59,678 nt of DNA from Perkinsus chesapeaki (taxonomy: Eukaryota; Perkinsozoa; Perkinsida; Perkinsidae): the NCBI GenBank assembly GCA_013115145.1, contig JAAPAO010000161.1:1-59678 (forward strand), given 5' to 3'. The notes under the pieces were generated by a model. It did no database searches and was not told where the DNA came from. It saw nothing but the letters and a program-made list of their open reading frames with translations. Below, one piece after another: positions 44,579 through 55,537 of this stretch (its first letter is position 1; every line of letters begins with the position of its first letter). The position numbers were made by a program, and so were the translations under genes.

Positions 44579-45002
44579 TCATCTCCTTACATTGGCGCCC
44601 ACATCAGTTATAAGCTTCTTATCAGTTGCTGTGAGAGCAGAGTCATCCACCATCGGCTCCTTCTCCTCTTTATTGTATCTCCCCTTCTCCATCCTCTCAT
44701 ATTCGGCCGGCTCCGTTTTCTCAGTCGTCTTCTTCTTCGGTAAGCAGTCTTGTATCGCAGCTGCTTCGGCGTTGATATCGACACTCTTCGGGTCCCCCAA
44801 GTATTTCCGGGCGAATCGAGTTGGTGAAACAGACTAAACAGAAAAGATAAAATGGTACCGATAATCTCGTAATCACTTCCCGAGTTCTCGCGCTTATCTC
44901 CGATGGCTGTTTCCCGACCAAATCGACAATACCGCCCATCAGTGCTCCCGGTGAGTCCTCCTCCTCGTGTGATTTTTTAGGCTTGCTCTCCGGTCCTATC
45001 AT
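44579..45002 (-). CDS. hypothetical hydrophilic protein with one very short intron
   Basis: Start ATG at 45002 (MIGPESKPKKSHEEEDSPG, then GGIVDLVGKQPSEISARTRE). A frame change forces splicing to SVSPTRFARKYLGDPKSVDI, followed by a Lys/Glu-rich tail ending GANVRR. Two donors fit the frame with the same acceptor (TTTAG at 44834). GTGATT gives a 43-nt intron, like others here, and GTACCA gives 25 nt. Not recognised. It starts 15 bp after the stop of the gene upstream. Confidence 0.6.
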
Positions 45003-45016
45003 TCACATTCGGTTAC

Positions 45017-45842
45017 ACATTGCTCCACCCTTCACCTTTCTCGTTGAATGTTCGACCATCAGCCCACTCGCCCGACCACTCCAGCGTTCCGGCTTCTTTC
45101 TTGCGCTGTCGCCTCTTCTTGTGCCAGAACCACTCCGATGCTGGCACCTTATCCCCCATTTTCCTTCTATATAAATCTTTAACCTATAAAGGCGATTTCT
45201 CATACCAACCAAATGGGGCCATTGATGCGATTTCGAAGTCCTAGTTCATTCTGAATGACTAGGACTGAACGAATGAATCGTTCATTTTCTTCTATGTGTT
45301 TTTATGAAACCAAATTCCCGACTTTCGAGAGTCTTTTTTCGATAACCAATTAGAACCCATTCATGCATGTGAGCAACTCGGCGATTGCTCGTCAATGAGC
45401 TTCTGCTCCTCACCAACGAGAAGCAAGTCCTGCATGTTATAAGCGACAATCCCACGAAGATCGATTTTTGCACCTACATTCGTTGCCGAAAACAAGAGCT
45501 CGAAGCTGCTCAGGAAGTGTTGAAACTCTCTTTTACTAATTTTCAACAAACCCTTCTTCTCCTTCTCCTCCTCTTTACCTTCTGAACTCCATCTTCTCTA
45601 AATACACTTGACGCCGGCAGCCCAAGATCCTCCAGATGCATCGACTCTCCTCCACCTTGTATCAACACCCGGTGATCCCGAGGCATGTCCGCCACTGGTC
45701 GGACAACCATCCTTCTTAAACGTGAACTATTCCTCTGCTGTATAGCCTCCAGTCTCTTGCGGCCCTCAGGCGTGGAAAGGTCAGGGAAGTCTCTGGCGCT
45801 GCTGGCTATGTCCGAAGAGCTCTCGATTAAACCTGACAACAA
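45017..45842 (-). CDS. hypothetical basic protein, two or more exons
   Basis: The exon ending with FREDGVQK (donor AAG|GTAAAG) joins in phase 0, across about 370 nt, to VKDLYRRKMGDKVPASEWFW. That exon continues with KKRRQRKKEAGTLEW and ends GEGWSNV at 45017. The first exon contains PEGRKRLEAIQQRNSSRLRRM. The protein is small, basic and Trp-containing, similar in feel to organellar ribosome-associated proteins, but no family is recognised. The 5' end is uncertain: 45842 is not an ATG, and CAG just upstream may be an acceptor for an earlier exon. Confidence 0.5.
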
Positions 45843-45944
45843 CGAACGACGTTACCAAACGCCCTTATTCCATGGCACTTCTATAAAGGAGAAAAGTAAA
45901 GCTTAAGCCGCAAAAACACTGAAGCTCAGCGGCTGAACGCTATA

Positions 45945-46055
45945 ATGGATTTCGAGCCCAAGTCCGATATTAACGCAAGCACCCTTGGCCAGGAGTTACA
46001 AGAATACAGCTGCAAGCTGGGTGGAATTGAAATAGCCTGGCCGCCGCAGGTTTGA
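45945..46055 (+). CDS. possible 36-aa small ORF
   Basis: ATG at 45945 opens DFEPKSDINASTLGQELQEY and ends IAWPPQV at TGA 46053-46055. The amino-acid composition looks protein-like and the final CAG|GTTTGA could be a donor, so this may be a first exon. Weak support. Confidence 0.25.
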   Translation: MDFEPKSDINASTLGQELQEYSCKLGGIEIAWPPQV

Positions 46056-46109
46056 CTTGATTCGGAAGATTTTGCCTATCCCCGACGGGAGTTCAATAAA
46101 CAAGTATTC

Positions 46110-46661
46110 CTAATGCGGGAATACGAAATTACTGTAAAATAAATTAAAAATTGCTTCTAGACCGGAGGTCATACTCGATCTAGGATCTGTTGCACCCAGA
46201 CTGTCCGCCGAGCCCCTGACCACAGACATACCAGCATTGATGCCTCGTACGACTCTCTGTTCCTCAGGTGCTAGACGCCTCCCTTCCCGTCCTTTGATGA
46301 CCCACGGTTTGAAATGACCAAGTGGAGCCTTTCGTTTAGGCCGTTTACTCAATGTTGGGGCATCGAAGAAGTTACTTCTGAAACAGATATATAACACGGA
46401 GAAATAATATAGTGATATAGTGGCAAGTGAACTGAGCTTCCTTGCATGCATATCCTCAATATCCAACCCCCAGTCCAAAACCCTAGTCACTCAACCCTAA
46501 TTTCCTCGAACAGCCCCTCACCTGTAAAAAGTAGCTCCTGCAGAAGAAGAAGAAGTCCTCCTGGCAGCCGCAGCAGTAGCTTGGGCGTATCCTCTTATAA
46601 ACGACTTCAGTAAGACAGGCCGATGCAAGCCCACACTAGACCCAATTAGGGTAGTCATCAT
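46110..46661 (-). CDS. predicted mitochondrial protein, 135 aa
   Basis: Two exons: 46661-46522 and 46377-46110, joined in phase 2 across a 144-nt intron (GTGAGG to TTTCAG). The N-terminus (MMTTLIGSSVGLHRPVLLKSFIRGYAQ then an Ala/Arg/Ser-rich run) is a typical mitochondrial presequence. The mature part is basic (FFDAPTLSKRPKRKAPLGHFKPW, GREGRRLAPEEQRVVRGIN) with no membrane helix. Possibly a ribosomal or respiratory complex accessory protein, but no family is recognised. Confidence 0.65.
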
Positions 46662-46985
46662 TGCAGCACTACAAAACTATGTCAGGAAATATAACCAGAT
46701 AATACCGACCAACAAAATTAGCTATGGAACTTCCCTCATGGAACGCCACTGACCGAAGTATTGTGGTATTGAGTGGCAATCGCTCTTGCGCCACAGTCCA
46801 GTTCTGTTTCTATAGAATCGCCTCACTTGTGTGTTTACCCCAGAAAGTGACTGCAAAAATTTCACAGAAACTTTTTGACGAAAAATAGTCTATTACTGCA
46901 TTTTAGTATTACACGAAGGCATACGCAATACCCCCCAAGTAGAACACTAACATAACGCAACTCGAACCGAGCCGAAACGCAGAGC

Positions 46986-49601
46986 TCAGAAACACTGTGG
47001 CTTCCATTTAAATTGAAGATTTAAAGGAGCATGATCGCTTGGTATGTCTGAATTGGGGAGGGTACCCTGCTTGGTAAGGACGTCAATCGATGGGAGAGGA
47101 TCGGCGGATATACCTGTGGAGGCGGAGCGAAGCTCTAAACGACATTCTTTCATTCCCAGAGCTCGGCGCCAATAACAAGTGCAAAAGAGGTTGTCTCCTT
47201 CCACTGTCACTATGGCCTTAGCTCCCTATCGGACCAGGCGTTTCATACGTTAGTTAAGACAGACAAATTGCGGACGAGAGAACTTGAAGGCAGACAAGCT
47301 CTTAAGCTATTAAATTATACCCTATACACATGATTTAATAAATCGTTATTATAAATGGGAGTGTTTATGATACCATATTTTACCACGCTCGAGTCATTGA
47401 GCAATATTATACTTCTTCACATCTATTTACAATGTTCTTTCAGCTCCTCTCCGACGTGCTTCGGAGTTTCACTTGATTCAAAGCAAACTCAGTCCCTACA
47501 TTCCAAAGAGGCCTGCTTGCTATCCTTATAGAAAACATAGTCAAGACAGCCTTGCCAAGTTGGAGTGTGATTGGTGAACTCCGGTTCGAATCCCAGTAGC
47601 GACATCATGCCGCTCCTGTACGCTCTACCATCTAACAGTGCCAAACGGCCGACTGCATCCTCGCTCACGCCTGGTATCTGGAACTATGTTATACTGTCAT
47701 TCCCGAACGTCCTACTATTTTGTTGCCTGGTCGTAGTGAGACAGGATGGTCGGGGTGATCCACTTCAACTGCACCGCGCGTTAGCAATTCATACCTAGAA
47801 AAAATTTTCTTTTCTGACACAAAATTTCCGCACAGTCAAGAGTGACGCAATTTCTGGTGGAGGATTCTCAGGCTCACCCACTATTACGACAAGAGACACG
47901 TCAAAACGGACATGTCGAAACAGAGGAACTTGTCGAGAACACAGCCCGACGGGGCTTTGATAACATATAGAAACTCGTATTTTCCATTACCACAGTCGAC
48001 ATTGAGTATCGGAATATAAAACTTAATCCACAGTAAGTACCACAACGAAGTACCAAATCGATCGACCGTTTCAAGATTCATTATTGATATCTAGGCGCGG
48101 GGCGTGTAATACGATTTTCCCATGGTAGGTGAATGCATTCTAGTTGTGGTAATATTATCCTCCTCGTAAATCTTGGGTCCCAACTTCACAGCAAACTAAC
48201 ATCTCATCAGAACAACTATTCCTGCTCGGAATCTACTGCGCAGTGCATAAGCCATAGAAGCCAACCCAAGTGTTACACAGCGCTGTCATCTGGGGTACTG
48301 TTGAAATCGCCACCCAACAGAACTGCTGGTCCAGACGGAAGGCTACCTAAGGATACCAGAATCCTCCGGGCACCCCAATTGGAAAAATAATAGCAGAGCA
48401 ACCGTCAGGAGATTTACTTTCGAAGTCCTCCAGTTGGCGAGCCAATAGATACGCCTGAAGCAGCTTGACATCGGGGAACCTGAAAATTAGTAGAGACAGG
48501 GCGAGGTTGATGCTTGCTTTGGACTCCAGAAAAGATGCGTTGTCGCTGCCAGGAGATTCCTGCCGGTGATCTTGTCCCGCAAAACCGCTGCTACACATAA
48601 ATTGAGTTTCTCTCGAGTCTCCCTGTATCTGTTATACACACGGATGAGCTCTTCCCCAGCCGAGATTGCTTACAATGCTCCAGCCAGACCACTCGTCGAC
48701 TGGGCCAGTGAATGAAGATATTTATCCAAGGAGTGACACATCCTAAATTCAGTGGTAGCAAGCGGCTCGAAACGATCAGACTTGCAGAAAATAGCGCAGC
48801 CGTCCTGAAATCAATCGGATCGCCAGGAAATCTTCGACATTGTTCGTAGGCTACTTTCGCTTGAACAGCCTCGTTGATCATAGCCGTCGCCATTCGGTAG
48901 CCACCCTTGGCTTCTAGTGTGCCCTTCAGTATCGGTAGTGTTGTTATGTCTAATTCCTGAGTGAATATAACAACTTCTGACACCAACTTAAAAGGTAATT
49001 TCCCGGAACAGCGGGAGATTCATACGGTCATTAAGAAAAAATTATGAAAATTCGGTTTCTCAGTTTGTAAAACTCCAGCCGATTCTTGCAGCAGAAAAAG
49101 CCTTATTTGCTAGGGAGATCCTTCCAATTGCCCCGGAAGTTCAGATGAGTCTTAATCGGAAATAATCCTTCGGGCTAATGAGCAGGTTATATTCTTAGTG
49201 ACTACCGAAAAGTTCCGACCCCTCCTCAGTGATACCGGTACTGAGAGGAGCTACCCTTACCTGTAGAGCCACAATGTCAGCATTCATCCTCAGAATGCTG
49301 TTGGTTAGATTCACTAATCTTGCTGATGGCGATAGGGCCCTGAAAAGACTCACTTCACCGGATGTCCACTAAAAAGAGCTTCTGGTACGGGAACAATTTT
49401 TCTATCAAAAAACTGCAAAATGCGTCCCCATTGAGGAGATGTTCCTTTATAGCTGCCCTACCTCCTCTTCGGGTTGTTAAAAGCAGGGTCAGCAAGCAAC
49501 CGCTGATAATGTGCAGAGTGGAGTATATTCCACGTTACGAAGGAGAACGTTGAGGTCGCTGCCGCCACGGTCGCCGGGTTGGGTATCGGAAGAGGCGGCA
49601 T
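46986..49601 (-). CDS. EEP-family exonuclease/phosphodiesterase (CCR4/ANGEL/PDE12-like)
   Basis: Endonuclease-exonuclease-phosphatase fold, likely a deadenylase or 2'-phosphodiesterase. Start ATG 49601: after a Pro/Ala leader it reads FSFVTWNILHSAHYQRLL (first EEP motif). Next come FFDRKIVPVPEALFSGHP and RLVNLTNSILRMNADIVALQ, spliced to EVVIFTQ to give the LQEV metal-binding Glu. Then KGGYRMATAM, DPIDFRTAALF, and VLLGGDFNSTPDDSAV (GDFN motif, near 48320-48270). Later exons are YELLTRGAVEVDHPDHP, EPEFTNHTPTWQGCLDYVFYKDS (near 47590-47530), and a final exon with DIPSDHAPLNLQFKW (SDH motif), ending at 46986. All catalytic motifs are present, so it should be active. Some internal joins are approximate. 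Confidence 0.88.
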
Positions 49602-49622
49602 ACTAGTGCCAATTATAGCTAC

Positions 49623-49805
49623 TATATAATATACACTATGTTGAAGGCATCTAAAGCTACCAAAGGTGTTATATAATATACACTATGTTGAAGGCATCTA
49701 AAGCTACCAAGGGTGTTATATAATATACACTATGTTGAAGGCATCTAAAGCTACCAAGGGTGTTATATAATATACACTATGTTGAAGGCATCTAAAGCTA
49801 CCAAT
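49623..49805. repeat. 47-bp tandem repeat, about four copies, upstream of EEP gene
   Basis: Copies start at 49623, 49670, 49717 and 49764 (the last ends near 49805), with one or two differences. Each unit contains tatataatataca and, further on, ggcatctaaagctacc. The array ends 22 bp from the ATG of the minus-strand EEP gene, so it occupies its 5' leader or core promoter. Confidence 0.95.
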
Positions 49806-50314
49806 TGTGGTAATATGTACTGCAGCCATTTCATTGCTATGTCACCCGGACACCCTATCGTTGACGTTGAACTTGGATGAACACAACGAGACCAAAGGAG
49901 AGACGCAGCCTTTATAGGTAAATGGCAATCAAACGAGCATGTCACTGCCGTAGCAAAGACGGTAAGTGACGAAGCTCTAGACAGCTCTTGAATATCTTTT
50001 CGAACATGAACAGCGACAACAAGTCTGGGTTTGTGCTTCAGCCAAAACCGAAGACACAATAACGGGGACAGAGTTCAACAGAACGCCTTATCGGCTGAAC
50101 TATATGAAGTCCCAGTGACAGATGAAAGATTATGATGATTACGCAGTATTATCGGTAGTGTAGAGAGAAGTAGATGGCGTAATAGGACATAGAGTCCAAG
50201 GTGGAATAACAACCATACCACTCTTAACTTTATAGCACGGCAGTCAGCAGCAGTTGAAATGAGATATTATTATCAATCGGTTGAATGAGTCACAACTGTC
50301 CAAACTGTTGGCTT
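49806..50314. other. intergenic, possible unassigned exon
   Basis: A minus-strand frame (50059-49763) contains KPRLVVAVHVRKDIQELSRAS and runs into the tandem repeat. I cannot link it to the EEP gene or to any family. The rest is probably 5' flank of the EEP gene and 3' flank of the gene at 50315. Confidence 0.4.
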
Positions 50315-51949
50315 CTACTTCGCACCAGCTTTAACGTCCTTCCCAATGAAGGCGAACGTGTCACCATCATCAGCTGTAGCCATCCACTCTTTCGGAGCCT
50401 CCTCCGATTCTGAGCAAACCCTCACGGGATCATCTAAATACGACCTACTGAACATGTTCCGGTCAAAGTCACCAGAGTCCTCGAACTTCGCGGCTGCCAC
50501 CGGGATGTTGTCTCCAGCAGAGGCATTGCTCTTCAGCGTGCCAGATAAGGTTCTAAAAATCTTAATCCAACACCTCCGCCGCAACCTCCGTACCTAGGCC
50601 TATCGGCGTGCTTCTGAATGTTATCGACCTTTCCCCATTGCCAAGTAGAAGTGGTCTCGCTGGCAGGGGTAGAGGTAGGGTTCTTCATGCCCGACAGAGG
50701 GTCATAGTAATGGTAACCAGGTTCATCCTTATCGGTGGTCTGATGGATGCCGCTTCCAGGGACCTAAAATTCCATTGCACAACACTGATTGCTCGCTGTC
50801 TACATTGCTGCTGAGGTTGTCCATATCAGGACCCATATCGAGATCTTCATCCAAGAAGTAAGTATTGTGAGCGGTGCTGTACTTGCTGCCGATGGTTCCA
50901 GCCTTTTTAGCCGAGGGATTGGCGGCGCCCTGAAGCGTCTGGCCCCCGGTCGGGGTGCTGCTGGCTGTGACTGCCGACGCCTTGCGTGCTGTGCTCCCGA
51001 CGATACCCTCAATCTCGTCCATGGACCTGGTCATACCTATACCACTTTAAGTCTTCTGAAGTGCTCACTTCTTCCTTATAGTCTCGTGATCTTCAAGTGT
51101 CCAATCAAATGAGCCTCGACCATAGGGATAGAAATGGTACTTCTCCTCAGAAGTGTTGGCTCCTTCACCACTCTCCTCAAAGATATCCTAACACAACATC
51201 ACCACTAATCCACCGTTCTTGCTTCTTACATTATCGTATTGGCCGCTCATTCGTCTGCTTACTTCAGGTGTTGGCACTTGTACAGACATTCGCTACTGCG
51301 CTACATTTGCACGCATGCGCATGCGCCCCACTTGAACGCAAGAACATCAATGATATAGACAACATCAGTTATTGAGGGATAAGTCCAGCCTAAACGAGCA
51401 TCCACAATAACACCTTCATCATGAAGTATCATCATAATAAGGATCGACATGTTGTTGCAGAGTTGTTCATTTCCAAGAATTTATAGCATACTCTCCATAG
51501 ATATGGATCTGTACGTCTGATCACTCGGAATGGAGAACAACAATGCAACAAAAACATCATATTCATCATACCACACTTCTTCCGAATCCTGCTGCTGCTG
51601 CCCCAACAACACTGAACATATTAACCTCTATCATCTCCCCGGCTGCCCTATCAATATTCATCGGCGACCCAACAGCGCTGCTACTAGCAGTCGTCGGCGG
51701 TGTCGAATTATCAAAATATATGTCCAACCATATAAGCCCGGGGAGTGTCGGAGTTGATGGTGGCGTACTTGGCGTGGCTGACGGAGATCTACTAGTGCCC
51801 TGCATTGGCAGTGTGACACTCAACAACAGTCGAACTTCTTCCAGTGGCGGCAAAGGCCGGAATTGTACCCTGGTTGTACGATCCAACAGGACGCGGGGCC
51901 CTCGCAGTAAGCTGTGGTTGCCCATGTGGTCAGTGGTCGAGGAGTTCAT
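50315..51949 (-). CDS. hypothetical low-complexity protein, multi-exon
   Basis: The 5' part starts at ATG 51949 or at the MGN at 51925 (MGNHSLLRGPRVLLDRTTRV, a possible N-myristoylation start) with a Ser/Thr/Pro-rich segment. A mid exon carries LHDEGVIVDARLGWTYPSITD (near 51410-51330), then EKYHFYPYGRGSFDWTLEDHE (near 51150-51085). A 42-nt intron (GTGAGC to GACCAG) would join this to SMDEIEGIVGSTARKASAVT. Next, NTYFLDEDLDMGPDMDNLSSN is joined by a 40-nt intron to VPGSGIHQTTDKDEPGYHYY. The last exon ends DTFAFIGKDVKAGAK at 50315. The 3' half joins are well supported by phase. The link to the 5' half is likely but not proven, and the alternative is a separate gene starting at 51034. Not recognised. 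Confidence 0.6.
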
Positions 51950-52150
51950 AAGTATTAAACCATACAATCACCATGACTCCCCTTAGCGCAACAACATATG
52001 CTGTAACTGCGGATCCACGTAAGGTATCCGATACAACAATAATGTACTCAAAAATGAAATCATATTGATAATCATAATAAACAAATCTTTATTCTTCATT
52101 CCCACTCGTTCTCATCTCTGGCGTTCCACTTTCCTAAACGACAACAGCCA

Positions 52151-53099
52151 TTAACAAATGTCCAGCATGCCGCCCCCCAAGGCCAGCCGTACGCAGTTCT
52201 CGGCAGCAGCAGCAGCAGCAGCTTCCACCCCCGACTGCAGCACTGAAGCCGGCTCAGCCAAGGGGGGCGGCGACGACGACGACGGAACGACCCGGGACGA
52301 GTAAGGCGTGTAGGCATTACCTGGAGTGTCGGCATCTGCACCAGGCTCGTAACTGAGGGGACAGACTTTGTGTGCAGCTACCATACCGTTAATGTTACTG
52401 TTCGTCCAAGGTCTTAGGTGCCCTGGGGAACTTAGAGCTCAAGTGCCAGCCCATATCGACCCTCTCCTCCCACTGACGATCGTCGCCAGTTGATGCGTTC
52501 TTGTCGTAATAGTAATACCTACCCCACATATCACCACCCAAATGACTTGACCTACTCCTACTTATCATCCCAATCCCTCTCCTGCCAGTTGTAGCCCTGA
52601 AAGCCTTGGCCCAGAGTCTCCCACTGGTCCTCTTTCCAGTCATACTTTGGTGTGCTAGGAGTGTAATAGTCATATGTGTCATTGTATGCGCCTATCACCA
52701 AGCATCACATCGCCTGCAATGCCCCTAACCCTCACCTTCATCCTTCTTTCTCCATTCAACATATCCACTCTCTTTGCTCCAATACCAATCGCCATATCCA
52801 CAATACCACCAGTCACCAACCCAATAACCCTTCTCATCATCCTTCTTATTTCCCCACGAGGACTCGGACCCATAATAATCGTTCCACGAACCGTAGCGAC
52901 CTCGGGACTGACTGCGACCACCGTTGCCATAGTTATCGTTATTCCATGTGCCCCAGTCGCTGTTGTATGTCCTCCATTGCGACCTGCCCCTCGACTGGCT
53001 CCTAGGACTGGCGTCCTCTCTACGCCAGGTGTCGTAATAAGACCGGCCTCGGCCATACGAGGCCGGGGCGGCACTGTAGCTTCTGGAAAAGGTTGCCAT
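52151..53099 (-). CDS. Trp/Tyr/Gly/Arg-rich low-complexity protein, 271 aa
   Basis: Four exons: 53099-52736, 52691-52562, 52518-52399 and 52352-52151. Introns are 44, 43 and 46 nt, all GT-AG, and the spliced frame is exactly 272 codons. The N-terminal half is an RS/RG-spaced aromatic array (SYGRGRSYYDTWRRED, SQSRGRSQWRTYNSDWGTW, GDWWYCGYGDWYW). The middle repeats acidic-Trp blocks (YDWKEDQWETLGQGFQGYNW). The tail is Ser/Pro and poly-Ala. There is no folded domain or membrane segment. Composition resembles RNA-binding, condensate-forming disordered proteins, with an unusual load of Trp and Tyr. It is divergent from the P-loop gene at 53836. Confidence 0.85.
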
Positions 53100-53139
53100 A
53101 AAGTGAAATGCAACTGAACAAATACTTATGTTATTCATT

Positions 53140-53835
53140 TAAATGACCATCAATAATAATTAATACTGCCAGAGTGTAGTAATAGAGGCCGGCAGATATC
53201 CAAAGTATATCCCTAGCAGACTGCTGGGCAAGCTGCCCAGGAAAGCATTTAGGCACTCAAGCCTGGCTGCCTACAAGGCTTCTGACATTTTTCAGTCTTA
53301 ATTAGAGTTGTCCAATGGTTACACTATCATATAGGAGCATCACAGGTTCCCGGTAGGAACGCACTCGATCATTCTTTTTGCCCCAGGAACATATTCGAGA
53401 GAATTTCTACAATAGCGCCGCAAAGAGAGCAGTTAACGAGGAGGTTGGATGATTCCCTAGTAACTATATCCAACGTAAAGAAATATGCTTGCCAAACAGC
53501 CTGCCGCATTGGTCGCAGTGAAATGCATATGAACCCAACAAACCAGCAACAGCCTCAGAGCACCAGCTCGTCTCCGCCTACAACAGCACCGAAGGAAGTC
53601 TGAAAGCTTGACTAAGAATTGACAAAGTTCAAGGTGATGTGTTAGTGCGCGTAAATGGCTTCTGCACGCATGATGCGTTTCAACAGTCCATCTTGCAATC
53701 TTGCATTCTCCCAACGCCACCTCTGGGCCGTCACGTAACGTGACACCCTTTCCGAAACAACTTACTTGTTTTTAGATTATTTTGATTTAAGTTTTATATA
53801 ATCCCCAAAGTGGCGTCATCCTATACGAAATTATA
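53140..53835. other. divergent intergenic region
   Basis: About 700 bp between the aromatic-rich gene (-) and the P-loop gene (+). It probably holds both promoters. Near 53222-53240 there is a short inverted repeat, ctgggca/tgcccag. Frames here show no family features. Confidence 0.5.
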
Positions 53836-54705
53836 ATGTCATCCTTTATAGCCAATAGTAGCCTGGGTCGTTCCCCGAACCCCAGCGGAGCCGAATTCCC
53901 CTCCACCACCGAGCGGCCCCAAAAAGCGTCGTGTCGTCGTCATAAGATTGTCGTCATGGGCGTGTCCGGTTCGGGGAAGACCCGTATGGTCCAGAATTTC
54001 GTGTATGGTGGTGAAAGGCCGTCGGCCGCCATCCCAGATGTTAAGGGCCTTTCGGGAGCAAGGAAGCTCTCGTCGGTCTCAACAGCCTCTATATCATCTT
54101 TGGCTTCGCAAGCATCCACAAGGTCTAAATCTCGCTATCAGTATATACCAACTTTTGTCGATCATTACACGAAAAGGGTTAATAATGACACCATTGTTGA
54201 AGTGATCGACACTGGTGGGTTAGAGCATCCACAAGTCCAAGAGGTCTTGCCCGGTCTATTGAAAGACGCTGACGGTGTGATATTCGTTTATAACACTTGG
54301 CGCGGCTTTACTGTTTTATGTGATTGGATATCGATGTTGCAAAGTCAGCGTAAAAGGCCAGCAATGGTTATGGCGTTTGACGAGAAAGATGTCAACTTCT
54401 CCTGTCCGTTTGGCCTTTTCCATAGCCCCAGAGCACAGGCATTTGATCTGTTGCTCTCGATTATGGGCATCCGTCCAGACAGTACCAAATCTGATCGATC
54501 ATCTTCCCAGATTAAACGAGGTATCTACGCGTTGCCATGTGTGTGTTTAAGTTTTATCTCAGGTGTCGTGAGAGGTCGATCAGCGTCGCATTTATCGTCG
54601 AAAGGAGAACCGTCAAGTATGGAAGAGTTGAGGCGTCTTTACCGACAGCGGAGCAGCGTTTCCACCACGGCTGTGGGGAACTCGTTGAAGAGAGCCGTTT
54701 TTTAG
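53836..54705 (+). CDS. divergent Ras-like P-loop GTPase-fold protein
   Basis: Intronless, 289 aa. After a Ser/Pro-rich N-terminus it reads HKIVVMGVSGSGKTRM, with P-loop GVSGSGKT at residues 42-49. A long Ser-rich insert replaces the usual switch I. The G3 region is VEVIDTGGLEHPQ (residues 122-132, DTGG in place of DxxG/DTAG), followed by DADGVIFVYNTW, typical of strand beta-4. At the G4 position the sequence is VMAFDEKD instead of NKxD, so guanine specificity is doubtful. The C-terminus is Ser/Arg-rich without a prenylation Cys. Likely a Ras-superfamily relative (Rab/RABL-like) that has changed or lost GTP recognition. Confidence 0.8.
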   Translation: MSSFIANSSLGRSPNPSGAEFPSTTERPQKASCRRHKIVVMGVSGSGKTRMVQNFVYGGERPSAAIPDVKGLSGARKLSSVSTASISSLASQASTRSKSRYQYIPTFVDHYTKRVNNDTIVEVIDTGGLEHPQVQEVLPGLLKDADGVIFVYNTWRGFTVLCDWISMLQSQRKRPAMVMAFDEKDVNFSCPFGLFHSPRAQAFDLLLSIMGIRPDSTKSDRSSSQIKRGIYALPCVCLSFISGVVRGRSASHLSSKGEPSSMEELRRLYRQRSSVSTTAVGNSLKRAVF

Positions 54706-55464
54706 CTTGACTAATTTCATCGGTGCATTAATGCCCGAATATATTGAGAAACAGAGTTGTTATTAGTAGTGGTGTTTATTAGCCACTACGATGTTTTGGT
54801 AACCAAACAAGGTTGTACTATTTCTCGTAGAGGGTTCCTATAGGCTTTCTACTCAGAGTTGTCTCAGTCCATGCCGTTACCAGTCAACCAATTGACTTAC
54901 AGAAACTATTAATCCGATTTATGTCCATCCTGAAGTCTACTTGTCGTTGCTAGAGGTGTTAGCACATAATCAATGGCTCATATTTCTTGGACACCTTATT
55001 TGTCCATGATTGTTCGTCATTCTAGCTCACAAGTCTTGATTTCATTGTTATTCGATTTTATTACCAACGATTATATCCCATTTTGATTTGAGTTGGTGAA
55101 GCAGTTCTACGTTAATAACCGTTACTTATCTTCTGCGGAATAACAATCGAATCGACGGCATTCAGGATAGCAAGTGAAAATGTACAAAAAGTGCGTAGCA
55201 AAGTACATCATATCTTGCTTGTTCATTCGCCACAAGATGGCACCTTGAGTGGTTTATCAGAAAAGAGACAGTGTCTAGAATTAAGCTTCTGAGAGTGAAT
55301 AGTTATTGTCATGGCCAATGGGTGCCCAAGATCCCTTAACATTCACAGAAACGAACTCTACACCTCGTTGTGGCAGCGTATTTTGAACGTGTCTTCGAAA
55401 AGAAGCTACAGTTTCCCACTTTGCTACGGCGACAAGCCCCGCCCTTGCTTGTTTTCTTTGTGTG
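54706..55464. other. intergenic, no gene recognised
   Basis: AT-rich spacer between the P-loop gene and tRNA-Thr. Only short frames without motifs (for example 55311-55499, which overlaps the tRNA). Confidence 0.5.
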
Positions 55465-55537
55465 GCCTTCTTAGCTTAGTTGGTAGAGCACCCGCTTAGT
55501 AAGCGGGAGGTCGTCGGTTCGACTCCGGCAGAAGGCT
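55465..55537 (+). tRNA. tRNA-Thr (AGT)
   Basis: Complete 73-nt cloverleaf without intron. The acceptor stem GCCTTCT pairs with AGAAGGC, with discriminator T. The D arm is TAGCTTAGTTGGTAGAGC. The anticodon stem CCCGC/GCGGG closes loop TTAGTAA (anticodon AGT). The T arm has GTCGGTTCGACTCCGGC. Only TTT follows directly, a weak terminator. Confidence 0.95.

Noticed and set aside
44834-44858. A 25-nt intron presented as certain
   Set aside because: A 43-nt alternative with the same acceptor fits the usual intron length here, so the very short form is only a possibility.
47570-47605. tRNA-like B box (GGTTCGAATCCCAGTAGCGAC) on the plus strand
   Set aside because: It is the antisense of a well-supported EEP exon (MSLLGFEPEFTNHTPTW), and no cloverleaf can be folded.
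51543-51986. Plus-strand frame of 147 codons with hydrophobic stretches
   Set aside because: The minus strand carries a better candidate (MGN start, Ser/Pro-rich exon with downstream exons), and the plus frame lacks splice or family support.
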